Assembly (NCBI GenBank): GCA_900767385.1 | Contig: CAAFYY010000094.1 | Span: forward strand, 1 to 17,407 | Direction of reading: 5' to 3' | Length of the DNA: 17,407 nt | Source: Bacteroidales bacterium | GTDB lineage: Bacteria > Bacteroidota > Bacteroidia > Bacteroidales > Paludibacteraceae | Shown: positions 7,747 to 17,077 of the stretch, one piece after another | Numbering within the stretch: position 1 is the first letter of the stretch | How the letters are laid out: each line of letters starts with the position of its first letter | The notes under the pieces: model-generated | Seen by the model: only the letters and a program-made list of their open reading frames with translations | Database searches by the model: none | Told to the model about the DNA's origin: nothing | Program-made: the position numbers and the translations under genes

Positions 7747-8778
7747 TCAGGGGAATTGAGAGAGGATTGTCTGGTCAAAGCCTTCAGATAGGCTGACACG
7801 GATAGGAAGGAAGAAGGTGCGCTCCTGCAATTGAGCCGGAAGGATGGTTTTCAGTCGGACAAAATCTTTCTCAGTGGTCAGCAGAATGGAATCGCCGCCA
7901 CAGGCCTTCTGAATAGTCTGAATATCGGAGGAAGAGAAGTTATGGTGATCTGCAAATTTCAAATGGGAATACTCTACTCCATGCGATGACAAATAGCTGT
8001 AAAGTGGTTTCGGATTAGCAATACCAGTGAGAAGGACCACCTTATTGCCTTTCTCCTTCAGCGCTTCCAAGGACATTTCACCCCGCAGACCTTGAGGATG
8101 GTCGTAATCAACAACAGAAGAGAAGAGAGGCTGAGAAGATTGAAGCTGAAGTTTTTGACGCCAAAACTGAAACTCTTGGAAGGAGAGATGATGTGGGCAT
8201 TTTGTGACAACCACCACGTCAGCACGTTTCAATCCCGCAAGGGGCTCTCTCAACTGACCCATAGGCAACATGGAATCGGCGAAGGGGGGACGGTTGAAAT
8301 CACAAAGAACCACAGAAAAGTTTGGCTTGAGGTAACGATGTTGGAAGGCATCGTCGAGAAGCACAATCTGGGGAGGCTCGGGAAGGGAGCGAAGGCGACT
8401 AATGCCATCGACTCTGTTCTCATCAACGGCAACCTGAAGATTCTGGAATTTTGAGAAGATCTGATACGGTTCGTCGCCAATCTCGGCTGCGGTAACCTCA
8501 TTCATTTCGTTGGCCAACAGGTAGCCCTTCGTCTTTCGCCGATAGCCGCGACTGAGAACGGCCAGACGATAGCGCTCAGACAACAGACGAATAAGATACT
8601 CTACATGAGGCGTCTTACCCGTTCCGCCAACGGTAATATTGCCGACAGAGAGGACAAAAGGCGCATCAAAAGAGGTGGATTTGATGAGTCCCTTATCAAA
8701 CAGCAGGTTGCGCGTCCAGACCACCGACTGGTAGAGTTTGGACGGTCCCCACAGCAATATCTTCAGCAACGAATTCAT
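7747..8778 (-). CDS. lpxK: Tetraacyldisaccharide 4'-kinase LpxK
   Basis: 343 residues from the ATG at 8778-8776. LpxK phosphorylates the 4' position of the tetraacyl-disaccharide-1-phosphate lipid A precursor at the inner membrane, giving lipid IVA. The N-terminus (LLKILLWGPSKLYQSVVWTRN) is the usual membrane-associated helix. The P-loop VGNITVGGTGKTP is at residues 45-57, GDEP at 101-104 and DDAFQHR at 142-148, all hallmark LpxK motifs. An in-frame GTG at 8796 would add six residues, but the ATG is preferred: it overlaps the stop of the HD-domain gene as ATGA, a normal translational coupling arrangement, and matches the family N-terminus. It is the last gene of the nuclease-HD-lpxK unit. Confidence 0.95.
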   Translation of the reverse strand: MNSLLKILLWGPSKLYQSVVWTRNLLFDKGLIKSTSFDAPFVLSVGNITVGGTGKTPHVEYLIRLLSERYRLAVLSRGYRRKTKGYLLANEMNEVTAAEIGDEPYQIFSKFQNLQVAVDENRVDGISRLRSLPEPPQIVLLDDAFQHRYLKPNFSVVLCDFNRPPFADSMLPMGQLREPLAGLKRADVVVVTKCPHHLSFQEFQFWRQKLQLQSSQPLFSSVVDYDHPQGLRGEMSLEALKEKGNKVVLLTGIANPKPLYSYLSSHGVEYSHLKFADHHNFSSSDIQTIQKACGGDSILLTTEKDFVRLKTILPAQLQERTFFLPIRVSLSEGFDQTILSQFP

Positions 8779-9308
8779 CCGAAGAGGGTTAACCACTCAT
8801 TAAATTTTTCAACTGAACCGCCATGACGAACAAGTTTGGCACGGACGGTTTCTACACTGTCTTCATCCTGAGGGCGTGCCTTGGAATAGAACTTGTCGGC
8901 AAAACAGATGATCTGTTCCTCCAGACTGACAGGTTGGAAGTCCTGATGCGGAATCGGCAAATCGCGTTTCTCAATATCTTCAAGGGTCAGCCCCGTTCCG
9001 GTATGTCTCTCGCAAACCAAAGCATGACGGGGGAGTCCCTCCTTACGAAGCAACTCTCCACCAAGGATTCCATGCTGAATATAAGGATGGGAACCTTCGC
9101 AGAAGATGCCTGGCGCATGACAAAAGATGACGCCGATATCATGCAACATAGCTGCCTCGGAAATAAAGTCAAGGTCCAGATTCAATTCTGGATGTTTGCG
9201 GGCATGAAATAAGGCACGGTCGCGAACACAGGTGCTATGATGCACCAAGGTCTTATAGAGCTGTGTTCCTGGGGTATAGTATTTATCAATGATTTCTATT
9301 GGATCCAT
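8775..9308 (-). CDS. HD-domain metal-dependent hydrolase (predicted phosphohydrolase)
   Basis: 177 residues. The HD superfamily metal-binding pattern is present: H24 (LVHHSTCVRD), H56-D57 (AAMLHDIGV) and D138 (CFADKFYSKARP), with further histidines at 74, 79 and 102. These enzymes hydrolyse phosphate ester or anhydride bonds, often in nucleotides, but the substrate is not readable here. There is no signal peptide, so it is probably cytoplasmic. It starts 11 nt after the nuclease gene and its TGA overlaps the lpxK ATG, so it is very likely co-transcribed and coupled with lpxK. A role in lipid A synthesis does not follow from the neighbourhood alone. I am sure of the fold family and not of a specific function. 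Confidence 0.85.
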   Translation of the reverse strand: MDPIEIIDKYYTPGTQLYKTLVHHSTCVRDRALFHARKHPELNLDLDFISEAAMLHDIGVIFCHAPGIFCEGSHPYIQHGILGGELLRKEGLPRHALVCERHTGTGLTLEDIEKRDLPIPHQDFQPVSLEEQIICFADKFYSKARPQDEDSVETVRAKLVRHGGSVEKFNEWLTLFG

Positions 9309-9319
9309 ATCCGATATTA

Positions 9320-11209
9320 TTAGTGCAAGATGAGCTTGCGAACAATAGCATTTTGATTATTTATAAGTCTGACAACAACGGCAGATGGTTTCGTCAAACT
9401 TTCCGGCAATGCGACAGATTCTTCTGCCGAAGAGACTGAATGCACAAGAAGCAACTGTCCGACAACATTATAAATCTGAAGTTGACAGCCTTCGCCGCCA
9501 AGCACCGTGAGTTGGTTTCCATTCTGAAGCAACAGAATTTCAGGCTCTACGACCTCTTCCACTCCCGTTGGAGGCAAGAGATTCAGTGCTACAACGATAG
9601 GATCGTGGTCGGAGCAACGGTACATATCATCGACAAAGGTAGTCGAATTCTGATACTCAAACATTGTCGGTTCGTCGGCATTGATATGAAAGGGTTTCAC
9701 ACCCACCACCTGTGACAGCATTGAGGCATTTCCCAAGGCGTGATCCAGCAAGCCAAACTGCGAACGATAGGAATAGGAGTAGGCCGTGTCGGCATTGAAA
9801 TATTGAACGAGGTTGGTATAGCCAGCAGCGGTGAAGGCGCGAATCGGATCCTCCTGGCTGTAGGCGTTGAGGTCACCCATGACAATCACATCGTTATCGC
9901 CGTAATAGGTCTGATAGGCAGGGATATTGCTCAAGACAGAATTGGCTTCCTGAACGCGTGTCTCATTGTAGTTTCCCTGACCATCATTCTGGTCTGCATC
10001 ATTACCAGAGCCGTTGCCGCTCTTCGATTTGAAGTGATTCAGGCAGAAGATAAAGGCTGCGTTATTCTCCAACAAACGAAATCCTTGTGCTTTCTTTCGG
10101 TTTTTCACCGCAGTATCGTTATAGCGCAAATTATTGATTGTCGATACCTTATCCACACGATAGATGTATCCCGACTTGGTATAGGAGCCGTTGGTAGAAG
10201 TGCCGTCGTTGATGAAGGCATATTTCGTGTAGCCGGCATGAGCATTCAGCGAATCGGTCAGTCGGCGCAACGCATTTTGTCCGGTTTGAATCTCCACCAA
10301 GCCATAGATATCGGCATCCATTGCTTCCAATGCATGCATGATTTTCCGATGCTGACGGGCAGACTCTGTGGCATTGTCCGGACCATAACCGGTTCCAAAG
10401 TTATCTGCCAGATAATACTCCAAGTTGAAAGAGACGATTTTTAGGTTATAGTTACCCTCAAAAGCAACCGACGTCGGACGTTCGTTGCCATAAAAGACAG
10501 GCGTTGAGGAAGGATAGATTACGTAACCGTGACTTGTATTGGTCAATACGCCTGTCAGATTGTCGACTCTTGAGCCTGTTCTACGGGTATTGTTGGCATC
10601 GGCGAAAGGAATCGGCGAAGGATAGGTTGCCGTCGTTCCGTCCAAGACAATTTGGTCGGCATTGTTTTGAGCAACAAGGTTCTGATAGGCCACCGAACCG
10701 GGGATGGCAGCCTCTGTCGGCGACTGAAGGAGATGGGAACTCAAAGTGACTTCACCATATCTTTGCCAACTGTAGTTGGAGACGACATAAAGGATCTGAT
10801 TGAAACGGAGAGTCATACCCTCGAGAGTGCTCCAATTGGTGAAGTCATCTGGGAATCTGACATCGGTAGTCATCACAGTTTTGTTCTTCCCGACAACATC
10901 GACGCTATCAGCCTCTAAGACTTGACGATATCCGTCGCTGACCACCTTGCCATAGAGCCTTAACTCATCACCAACATGAATGGTCTCGTTTTTTTTCGTT
11001 TGAACAAAGATGGCTGAAGAATGGTCTGAGGAATTGCCATTTGAGAAATCCTGAAAGAAAAAGCCATCTGGCAAGGACAATGTGACAATGCCTTGCGTGG
11101 AAATGTTTTCCTCATTATTCGTCTTGATTTGCGAGATGCTGAACTGCTGAGCAAAAAGACAATTCCAGACGAGAGAAAACAAAATGACGGTCAGGATTCT
11201 ATTTTTCAT
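9320..11209 (-). CDS. Secreted endonuclease/exonuclease/phosphatase-family nuclease with C-terminal sorting-like domain
   Basis: 629 residues from the ATG at 11209-11207, which begins a signal peptide (MKNRILTVILFSLVWNCLFA, cleavage after about residue 20). Residues 21-245 look like OB-fold-type beta-rich modules found ahead of nucleases of this kind. Residues 255-545 are an EEP-family domain (DNase I-like fold) with FNLEYY, GLVEIQ, NHFKSK, GDLN at 445-448 and SDHDP at 533-537. The enzyme should cut extracellular nucleic acids. The last 70 or so residues (LQIYNVVGQLL ... IVRKLILH) resemble the type A sorting domain of type IX secretion, implying export across the outer membrane. An earlier in-frame ATG at 11248 lies in the loop of the terminator hairpin and is less likely. 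No promoter is evident between that terminator and the gene. Confidence 0.85.
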   Translation of the reverse strand: MKNRILTVILFSLVWNCLFAQQFSISQIKTNNEENISTQGIVTLSLPDGFFFQDFSNGNSSDHSSAIFVQTKKNETIHVGDELRLYGKVVSDGYRQVLEADSVDVVGKNKTVMTTDVRFPDDFTNWSTLEGMTLRFNQILYVVSNYSWQRYGEVTLSSHLLQSPTEAAIPGSVAYQNLVAQNNADQIVLDGTTATYPSPIPFADANNTRRTGSRVDNLTGVLTNTSHGYVIYPSSTPVFYGNERPTSVAFEGNYNLKIVSFNLEYYLADNFGTGYGPDNATESARQHRKIMHALEAMDADIYGLVEIQTGQNALRRLTDSLNAHAGYTKYAFINDGTSTNGSYTKSGYIYRVDKVSTINNLRYNDTAVKNRKKAQGFRLLENNAAFIFCLNHFKSKSGNGSGNDADQNDGQGNYNETRVQEANSVLSNIPAYQTYYGDNDVIVMGDLNAYSQEDPIRAFTAAGYTNLVQYFNADTAYSYSYRSQFGLLDHALGNASMLSQVVGVKPFHINADEPTMFEYQNSTTFVDDMYRCSDHDPIVVALNLLPPTGVEEVVEPEILLLQNGNQLTVLGGEGCQLQIYNVVGQLLLVHSVSSAEESVALPESLTKPSAVVVRLINNQNAIVRKLILH

Positions 11210-11218
11210 TATTCTATA

Positions 11219-11258
11219 AATAAAAAGGGAGAGACGCAGTTTTTTCATATTGCGCCTC
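11219..11258 (-). terminator. Rho-independent terminator after carB, close to the nuclease start
   Basis: On the minus strand GAGGCGCA (11258-11251) pairs with TGCGTCTC (11238-11231) with one G-U pair and a 12-nt loop, followed by TCCCTTTTT. It ends the pyrC-carA-carB transcript. The U-run stops only 12 nt before the preferred start codon of the secreted nuclease, so expression of that gene would need read-through or a promoter not visible to me. Confidence 0.75.
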
Positions 11259-11296
11259 TACCCCATTTAATATTTAGTTGTTATCAACCGATTGCA

Positions 11297-14200
11297 TTAG
11301 CGAACCTTATCTTGCTCAGAGTCGATGGTTGAGACACCGAGTGTAATTTCTTCCAAAACATCAAGAAGCACTCTTACGGTCTCCAACGAAGTAAACATTG
11401 AGACGTTGTTCTCGACGGCGCAGCGGCGAATCTCGAAGCCGTCTTTTGTAGTGTCGCTTTGGTTGATGTCGATGGTGTTGATGACGTAGTTGACGTGACC
11501 CTGACGCAAAGAAGTGAAGATCTCGTTGCTACCCTCACTGAGTTTCTTGCGAGTTCTTGTGCGGATGCCGTTGGCACGCAAGAAGTCGGCGGTGCCTTTG
11601 GTAGCCTCAACATTGAAGCCGATGTCGTAGAAACGACGGATGAGAGGCAAGGCTTTCTGCTTGTCGCAGTCGGCGATGGTCACGAGGATGGTACCATAGT
11701 TGGCCAAAGACATGCCAGAAGAACGGAGTGCCTTATAGAGGGCGCGGGTCAGTTTGTCATCGTAGCCGATAGCCTCACCGGTAGATTTCATCTCTGGTGA
11801 GAGGTAAGCATCCATGCCTCTCAGTTTTGAGAATGAGAAGGCAGGAGCTTTGACATACCAGCGTTTACGCTCCGGATGATAGAGTGAGGTGTAGCCTTGC
11901 TCTTTCAAAGAGTGGCCGAGAATAACTTGGGTGGCGATATCAGCCAAAGGCACACCAGTAGATTTGCTCAAGAATGGAACGGTACGACTTGAACGAGGGT
12001 TGACCTCGATAACATAGACGTCGTTCTTGGAGTCGGCAATGAATTGGATATTGTAGAGGCCAACGATACCGATGGCTTTACCCAAACGTTCGGTGTAGTC
12101 GAGGATTTTGTCTTTGACTTCTTGTGGAACGCTGAAGGTTGGATAGACGCTGATGGAGTCACCGGAGTGTATACCAGTGCGTTCTACGTGTTCCATAATG
12201 CCAGGAACGAAGACGTTCTCGCCGTCGCAAACAGCATCAACCTCCAATTCCTTACCCATGATATATTTGTCAACCAATACAGGTTGGTCAACATTGACGG
12301 CAACAGCGGTTTGGAGATAGTGTTTCAAAGATTCGGTGTTGTTGACAATCTGCATGGCACGACCGCCCAATACGTAACTTGGACGAACCAAGACAGGATA
12401 GCCGATTCGCTCTGCTACTTTGATGCCGTCTGGGATATTGGTAACGGCCTCGCCGGTTGGCTGAGGGATGCCGAGCTTGGTCATGATTTTCTCAAAGCTA
12501 TCGCGGTTCTCTGCGTTCTCGATAGCCTGAACGTCGGTACCGATAATCTTCACGCCAAGACGATGGAGAGGCTCTGCGAGGTTGATGGCAGTCTGTCCAC
12601 CGAGTGAAACAACGATACCTTCCGGCTGTTCGAGATGAAGGATATTCATCACGTCTTCCACAGTCAGCGGCTCAAAATAGAGTTTATCGCTGGTGGTATA
12701 GTCGGTGGAAACGGTCTCAGGGTTGTTGTTGATGATGATAGCTTCATAGCCGGCAGCTCGAATGCTCCAGATGGCATGAACAGTGGAATAGTCGAACTCT
12801 ACGCCCTGACCGATACGGATTGGTCCGGAACCGAGAACTACAATCTTTTTCTTATCGCTAACAACGGACTCATTCTCTCTTTCGTAGGATGAGTAGAAGT
12901 AAGGAACGTATGAGCTGAACTCGCTGGCGCAAGTGTCAATCATCTTGTAGACTGGGAAGATATTGTTCTTCTCTCTCAAACGGAAGATTTCATGTTCGTT
13001 GGTTCCCCAAACTTGAGCGATGTATTTATCGCCAAAGCCCATCTTCTTCACTTCGCGAAGCACCTCTACATCAAAAGGTTTTTCCTTCAAAACTTTCTCT
13101 TCCTCAACGATGTTCTTGAATTTCTCAAGGAAGAAGAGGTCAATCTTGGTATTGTTGTAGATCATGCCCAAGTCCACATTCAAACGAATGAGTTGAGCTA
13201 TAGCGTAGAGACGGTCGTCGGTTGGAGTCTTGATATATTGCAAGAGGTCGTCAACGGTCCAATCGTCAAATTTCTTCAAATAGATGTGGCAAACGCCGGT
13301 CTCTAGTGAGCGAACAGCCTTCAAGAGGCTCTCTTCGATGGTGCGGCCGATAGCCATTACCTCGCCGGTAGCCTTCATCTGGGTGCCGAGGCTGTTGTTG
13401 GCATCCACGAATTTGTCGAATGGGAAGCGGGCAATCTTTGTTACCACATAGTCGAGTGCAGGTTCAAAGCTTGCAGGGGTGTTGGCAATGGCGATTTCAT
13501 CCAATGTCATTCCGACTGCAATCTTGGCACTTACGCGAGCGATTGGGTAACCACTGGCTTTTGAAGCCAAAGCAGAAGAACGAGACACACGAGGGTTGAC
13601 CTCAATGAGATAGTATTTGAATGAGAGAGGGTCGAGAGCAAACTGAACGTTGCAACCGCCTTCAATCTTCAACTCACGGATAATACGCAAAGCACTGTCG
13701 CGGAGGAGTTGATACTCTTTGTTGGTCAATGTCTGAGAAGGACAAACTACGATACTGTCGCCGGTATGAACGCCCACAGGATCAATGTTCTCCATGTTAC
13801 AGATGGTGATGACGGTATCGTTCTTATCGCGCATTACCTCATATTCTATTTCTTTGAAGCCCTTGATGCTCTTCTCTACCAAGACCTGATGAACAGGCGA
13901 AAGGGAAAGAGCGTTGCGCATGATTTCGCGGAACTCCTCTTCGTTGTCGGCAAAACCACCACCAGTACCACCAAGGGTAAAGGCTGGACGGAGGACAACA
14001 GGATATCCGATATGCTCGGCAGCAGCGAGACCCTCTTCCATATTGTTGGCAATCTCACTTGGGAGAACAGGTTCGCCAAGACCCTGACAGAGAGCCTTGA
14101 ATTTCTCGCGGTCCTCTGCACGCTCGATACTCTCAAAAGACGTGCCGAGAATCTCTACGTCACATTCTTTCAAGACACCTTTCTTCGCCAACTGCACAGC

Positions 14201-14494
14201 GAGGTTCAAACCGGTCTGACCGCCAAGACTTGGGAGGATGGCGTCAGGACGTTCGTAGCGGATAATCTTAGCCACATATTCCAAGGTCAGTGGCTCCATA
14301 TATACCTTGTCAGCAATATTCGTATCGGTCATGATGGTTGCTGGGTTGGAATTGACCAACAACACACGATAACCTTCTTCGCGGAGAGCTAAGCAAGCCT
14401 GAGTGCCTGCATAGTCAAACTCAGCAGCCTGGCCAATAACAATCGGACCAGAGCCAATCACCATTACTGTTTTTATATCTTGTCTTTTAGGCAT
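11297..14494 (-). CDS. carB: Carbamoyl-phosphate synthase large subunit
   Basis: 1065 residues (E. coli 1073), complete. CarB uses ammonia from CarA, bicarbonate and two ATP to make carbamoyl phosphate for pyrimidine and arginine synthesis. Two homologous halves are plain: the first starts [21 protein letters not shown] near residue 10 and the second [20 protein letters not shown] near 555, each followed by an ATP-grasp domain ([27 protein letters not shown]). The last 130 or so residues, from [20 protein letters not shown], form the MGS-like allosteric domain, which in E. coli binds UMP and ornithine. The gene follows carA after 26 nt in the same operon. No unusual residues were noticed. Confidence 0.97.
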   Translation of the reverse strand: MPKRQDIKTVMVIGSGPIVIGQAAEFDYAGTQACLALREEGYRVLLVNSNPATIMTDTNIADKVYMEPLTLEYVAKIIRYERPDAILPSLGGQTGLNLAVQLAKKGVLKECDVEILGTSFESIERAEDREKFKALCQGLGEPVLPSEIANNMEEGLAAAEHIGYPVVLRPAFTLGGTGGGFADNEEEFREIMRNALSLSPVHQVLVEKSIKGFKEIEYEVMRDKNDTVITICNMENIDPVGVHTGDSIVVCPSQTLTNKEYQLLRDSALRIIRELKIEGGCNVQFALDPLSFKYYLIEVNPRVSRSSALASKASGYPIARVSAKIAVGMTLDEIAIANTPASFEPALDYVVTKIARFPFDKFVDANNSLGTQMKATGEVMAIGRTIEESLLKAVRSLETGVCHIYLKKFDDWTVDDLLQYIKTPTDDRLYAIAQLIRLNVDLGMIYNNTKIDLFFLEKFKNIVEEEKVLKEKPFDVEVLREVKKMGFGDKYIAQVWGTNEHEIFRLREKNNIFPVYKMIDTCASEFSSYVPYFYSSYERENESVVSDKKKIVVLGSGPIRIGQGVEFDYSTVHAIWSIRAAGYEAIIINNNPETVSTDYTTSDKLYFEPLTVEDVMNILHLEQPEGIVVSLGGQTAINLAEPLHRLGVKIIGTDVQAIENAENRDSFEKIMTKLGIPQPTGEAVTNIPDGIKVAERIGYPVLVRPSYVLGGRAMQIVNNTESLKHYLQTAVAVNVDQPVLVDKYIMGKELEVDAVCDGENVFVPGIMEHVERTGIHSGDSISVYPTFSVPQEVKDKILDYTERLGKAIGIVGLYNIQFIADSKNDVYVIEVNPRSSRTVPFLSKSTGVPLADIATQVILGHSLKEQGYTSLYHPERKRWYVKAPAFSFSKLRGMDAYLSPEMKSTGEAIGYDDKLTRALYKALRSSGMSLANYGTILVTIADCDKQKALPLIRRFYDIGFNVEATKGTADFLRANGIRTRTRKKLSEGSNEIFTSLRQGHVNYVINTIDINQSDTTKDGFEIRRCAVENNVSMFTSLETVRVLLDVLEEITLGVSTIDSEQDKVR

Positions 14495-14520
14495 AATGCT
14501 AAATTGATTTCAAAGGTGGA

Positions 14521-15612
14521 TTAACTAAAACGATTCTGACGCATCAATTGGATGAAGGTATCAAACAAATAGCTGCTGTCTTGAGGACCTGGGGCACTCT
14601 CTGGGTGATATTGCACACTGAATACCATGTCTTTCATACAACGCATACCCTCAACGGTGTTGTCGAGGATGTTGAGATGAGTGACTTCAAGATCGGTATT
14701 CTTCAATGAATCGGCATCAACGGCGAAGCTATGGTTTTGGCTGGTGATTTCAACTCTACCCGTCAAGAGGTTCTTCACAGGGTGGTTGCCGCCACGGTGA
14801 CCGAATTTCAGTTTGTAGGTCTGGGCACCATAAGCCAAAGAGATCATTTGATGACCGAGACAAATGCCGAAGATAGGGATGCGACCTCTCAATGTTCTTA
14901 CCAACTCTGCTACACAAGGAACATCCTCAGGGTTGCCAGGACCGTTGGAGAGGAACAAGCCATCCGGATGGAATGACATGATTTCTTCTGCGGTGGTGTT
15001 GTAAGGAACAACGGTCACATTACAGCCTTTCTTGTTCAGACTGCGAATGATGTTATATTTGATGCCACAGTCGATAGCCACCACATGGAACACATGGTTT
15101 GGCGTACGGCTGTACCAGCGTTTCTTGCAGCTTACGCGGCTCACCTGATCGTGAGGCCATTCTGCTTTGCGCAAACGGGCAATAGCCTCTTCTTTAGGAG
15201 TATCGGCGTTGGTGAGCATCACGAGTTGGCTACCCTCATTACGAATGATGCGGGTCAGCATACGGGTGTCAATGCCCTCAATACCTGGGATGTTATATTC
15301 TTCAAGCACTTCCGCCAAGGTCTTGGTGTAACGGAAGTTACTTGGGGTGTCATTATACTCGCGTACGATCAATCCGCCTAAGGTTGGATATTTTGTTTCG
15401 TAGTCTTCATCGGTAATACCATAGTTACCGATCAAAGGATAGGTCATCACAACCATCTGATCGGTATAACTCGGATCAGACATGATTTCCTGATAACCAA
15501 CCATAGAGGTATTGAACACTACTTCGTTGATGGCTTCGCGGTCTGCGCCAAATCCGTAGCCATAAAACTCGGTACCGTTCTCAAGTACGATTTTCTTAGT
15601 GTAGGGTTTCAT
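14521..15612 (-). CDS. carA: Carbamoyl-phosphate synthase small (glutaminase) subunit
   Basis: 363 residues (E. coli 382). It hydrolyses glutamine and channels ammonia to CarB. The N-terminal CPSase small-chain domain spans about 1-140 (LENGTEFYGYGFG, EVVFNTSMVGYQEIMSDPSY). A class I glutamine amidotransferase domain follows, with nucleophile C251 in FGICLGHQ and the partners H336 and E338 in VQYHPES. Also visible are DCGIKYNIIRSL and LSNGPGNPEDV, typical of CarA. The start ATG at 15612 lies 25 nt after the pyrC stop, and carB follows 26 nt after the carA stop. No terminator or promoter is seen in either gap, so the three genes are one operon. Confidence 0.97.
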   Translation of the reverse strand: MKPYTKKIVLENGTEFYGYGFGADREAINEVVFNTSMVGYQEIMSDPSYTDQMVVMTYPLIGNYGITDEDYETKYPTLGGLIVREYNDTPSNFRYTKTLAEVLEEYNIPGIEGIDTRMLTRIIRNEGSQLVMLTNADTPKEEAIARLRKAEWPHDQVSRVSCKKRWYSRTPNHVFHVVAIDCGIKYNIIRSLNKKGCNVTVVPYNTTAEEIMSFHPDGLFLSNGPGNPEDVPCVAELVRTLRGRIPIFGICLGHQMISLAYGAQTYKLKFGHRGGNHPVKNLLTGRVEITSQNHSFAVDADSLKNTDLEVTHLNILDNTVEGMRCMKDMVFSVQYHPESAPGPQDSSYLFDTFIQLMRQNRFS

Positions 15613-15637
15613 ATATCGTGTATTTTTTTCTCAACAA

Positions 15638-16900
15638 TTAGTCTGCTGCATAAACGATCTTTCCATCGACCATTGTCATACAGCAACGGGCATGCACTTC
15701 AACACCAGCAAACGGAGTCGCCTTTCCTTTTGAGACGAAGTTTTCCGGATTGATAGCATAGTTTGTGTTTAAGTCCATGAAGGCGAAATCAGCCTTGCTG
15801 CCAACTGCTACATCAACTTTCTCTCCCAAGGCAAACAGGCGTCGTGGGTTGTGACTCATCACATCAACCAATTTCTCAAGACTCATCCTACCGTTTTCAA
15901 CGAAATAGGTGTACATGAGCGGGAAAGCAGTCTCAAGGCCTACGATGCCGAAAGCACTTTTCTCCAATCCTCTGCTCTTTTCTTCGGCAGAGTGAGGAGC
16001 GTGGTCGGTGGCTATCACTTCGATAGTGCCATCCATCAAGCCTTCAATCAAAGCAGCTTTGTCGTCGGAAGAGCGAACTGGCGGATTCATCTTGAATCGG
16101 CCCTCTTCCTGAAGGTCGGCGTCTGTCAGGAGAAGGTAGTGAGGAGCGGTTTCACAAGACACTGGCAATCCAAGTTTCTTGGCGTTGCGGATGATTTCGA
16201 CGCTCTCTTTGGTGGAGATATGGCAGACATGATATTGGCAGCCAGTCTCCTTGACCAAATCTACATCACGAGCAATCTGCTCCCATTCGCTTTGACTGCA
16301 GATTCCACGGTGACCATGTTGGGCAGCATAATCACCCAGATGGATATAGCCGTTATGCAACAAAGAGTTCACTTCGCAGTGGGCAGCAATACGACTTCCC
16401 AGAGTCTTTACCTTCAGCATGGCAGAGCGCATCATCTCATCTTTCTGAACGCCATGGCCATCATCACTAAATGCACAAACATAGGGATTCATGGCATCAA
16501 TATCGGCCATCTCTGCGCCGAGTTGCCCCTTGGTGATGCAGCCGTAAGGGAACACTTTGATTTTTGCATCGCGTTCGATGATATTGCGCTGAATCTGCAA
16601 TGTCTCCATTGAATCTGGAGTCGGTTTGAGATTCGGCATCGTACAAACGGCAGTATAGCCAGCAGAGGCGGCAGCCTGTGTTCCCGTGGCGATGGTCTCC
16701 TTGTATTCAAAACCAGGCTCACGGAAATGGACATGCACGTCAACCAAACCAGGAATGACGGTCATACCCTTGGCATCAACGACGGTAGCAATGGAATCTT
16801 CCAGTGTTGGAGAGACAGCCTTGACTACACCATCTTCAACGAGGATTCGTGTAGGCTCTGCGGCATTGTAAGGAACTGCGTTTATAATAAGTTGCTTCAT
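15638..16900 (-). CDS. pyrC: Dihydroorotase (class I type)
   Basis: 420 residues, normal for class I dihydroorotases. It interconverts N-carbamoyl-aspartate and dihydroorotate, the third step of UMP synthesis, as a cytoplasmic zinc amidohydrolase. Metal ligands H56 and H58 are in DVHVHFREPG, the class I signature. The catalytic aspartate is D299 in ATDHAPHS, and FSDDGHGVQ and CHISTKESVE are also typical. The N-terminal MKQLIINAVPYN and the C-terminal GKIVYAAD complete the beta-sandwich domain. It is the first gene of pyrC-carA-carB. Its ATG is preceded at 14 nt by the U-run of an intrinsic terminator, and a 31-codon reading frame lies further upstream, so expression is probably set by transcription attenuation. 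Allantoinase is a possible misannotation, but the carAB context favours dihydroorotase. Confidence 0.95.
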   Translation of the reverse strand: MKQLIINAVPYNAAEPTRILVEDGVVKAVSPTLEDSIATVVDAKGMTVIPGLVDVHVHFREPGFEYKETIATGTQAAASAGYTAVCTMPNLKPTPDSMETLQIQRNIIERDAKIKVFPYGCITKGQLGAEMADIDAMNPYVCAFSDDGHGVQKDEMMRSAMLKVKTLGSRIAAHCEVNSLLHNGYIHLGDYAAQHGHRGICSQSEWEQIARDVDLVKETGCQYHVCHISTKESVEIIRNAKKLGLPVSCETAPHYLLLTDADLQEEGRFKMNPPVRSSDDKAALIEGLMDGTIEVIATDHAPHSAEEKSRGLEKSAFGIVGLETAFPLMYTYFVENGRMSLEKLVDVMSHNPRRLFALGEKVDVAVGSKADFAFMDLNTNYAINPENFVSKGKATPFAGVEVHARCCMTMVDGKIVYAAD

Positions 16901-16914
16901 AGGAATTTCAAACC

Positions 16915-16950
16915 AAAAAAAAGAGCAACCGAATAAAGACGGTTACTCTT
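16915..16950 (-). terminator. Terminator/attenuator hairpin in the pyrC leader
   Basis: On the minus strand AAGAGTAACCG (16950-16940) pairs with CGGTTGCTCTT (16931-16921) over 11 bp with one U-G pair and an 8-nt loop. A run of six further U follows (16920-16915). The ATG of pyrC is 14 nt beyond. It lies downstream of the TATCTTTG promoter and within the same transcript as pyrC, so it would act as an attenuator on pyrC-carA-carB and not as the terminator of queA. Confidence 0.85.
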
Positions 16951-16956
16951 AGTATT

Positions 16957-17052
16957 TCAGAAATGGGAAAGAAAAGGAGAACTGCTAGAAGACTGCTTCC
17001 AGCCGTGAAGTTGGCTTTGTTTAACCACCTGTTTTCGATTTCTTTTCAACAT
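16957..17052 (-). CDS. Putative 31-residue leader peptide of the pyrC-carA-carB operon
   Basis: ATG at 17052-17050 and TGA at 16959-16957 bound a frame of 31 codons. The peptide is basic at its start (MLKRNRKQVVKQSQLHGWK) and ends SSSSSPFLSHF. It begins about 25 nt after the TATCTTTG element and stops 6 nt before the left arm of the terminator hairpin, so a ribosome reaching the stop codon should cover that arm. Its last codons are encoded by a pyrimidine-rich run. It is out of frame with pyrC. The layout is what translation-coupled attenuation needs. The peptide itself need not have a function. There is no clear Shine-Dalgarno sequence, as is usual in this phylum. Confidence 0.55.
   Translation of the reverse strand: MLKRNRKQVVKQSQLHGWKQSSSSSPFLSHF
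16984..17003 (-). promoter_or_regulatory. Candidate RNA polymerase pause hairpin in the pyrC leader
   Basis: GCTGGAAG (17003-16996) and CTTCTAGC (16991-16984) form an 8-bp stem with one G-U pair and a CAGT loop. It is followed at once by the pyrimidine-rich tract AGTTCTCCTTTTCTTTCCC (16983-16965). A hairpin followed by a tract rich in U and C is where low UTP or CTP would slow the polymerase. Confidence 0.5.
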
Positions 17053-17077
17053 TTTGTCTGTGCTTGTATTAACATTG

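Noticed and set aside
8779..8796. GTG start that would lengthen LpxK by six residues
   Set aside because: The ATG that overlaps the previous stop as ATGA fits both operon coupling and the family N-terminus.
10149..10157. Perfect DnaA box TTATCCACA
   Set aside because: It lies inside the conserved coding sequence of the nuclease gene, is single, and a chance match in a window of this size is not surprising.
11210..11248. Upstream ATG that would lengthen the nuclease by 13 residues
   Set aside because: It falls in the loop of the carB terminator hairpin, and the shorter start gives a standard signal peptide. It is kept only as an alternative.
16915..16950. Reading the hairpin simply as the queA terminator
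   Set aside because: A promoter element and a leader frame lie between queA and the hairpin, another weak terminator follows queA directly, and the U-run ends only 14 nt before the pyrC start. It remains the main alternative if no transcription starts near 17070.
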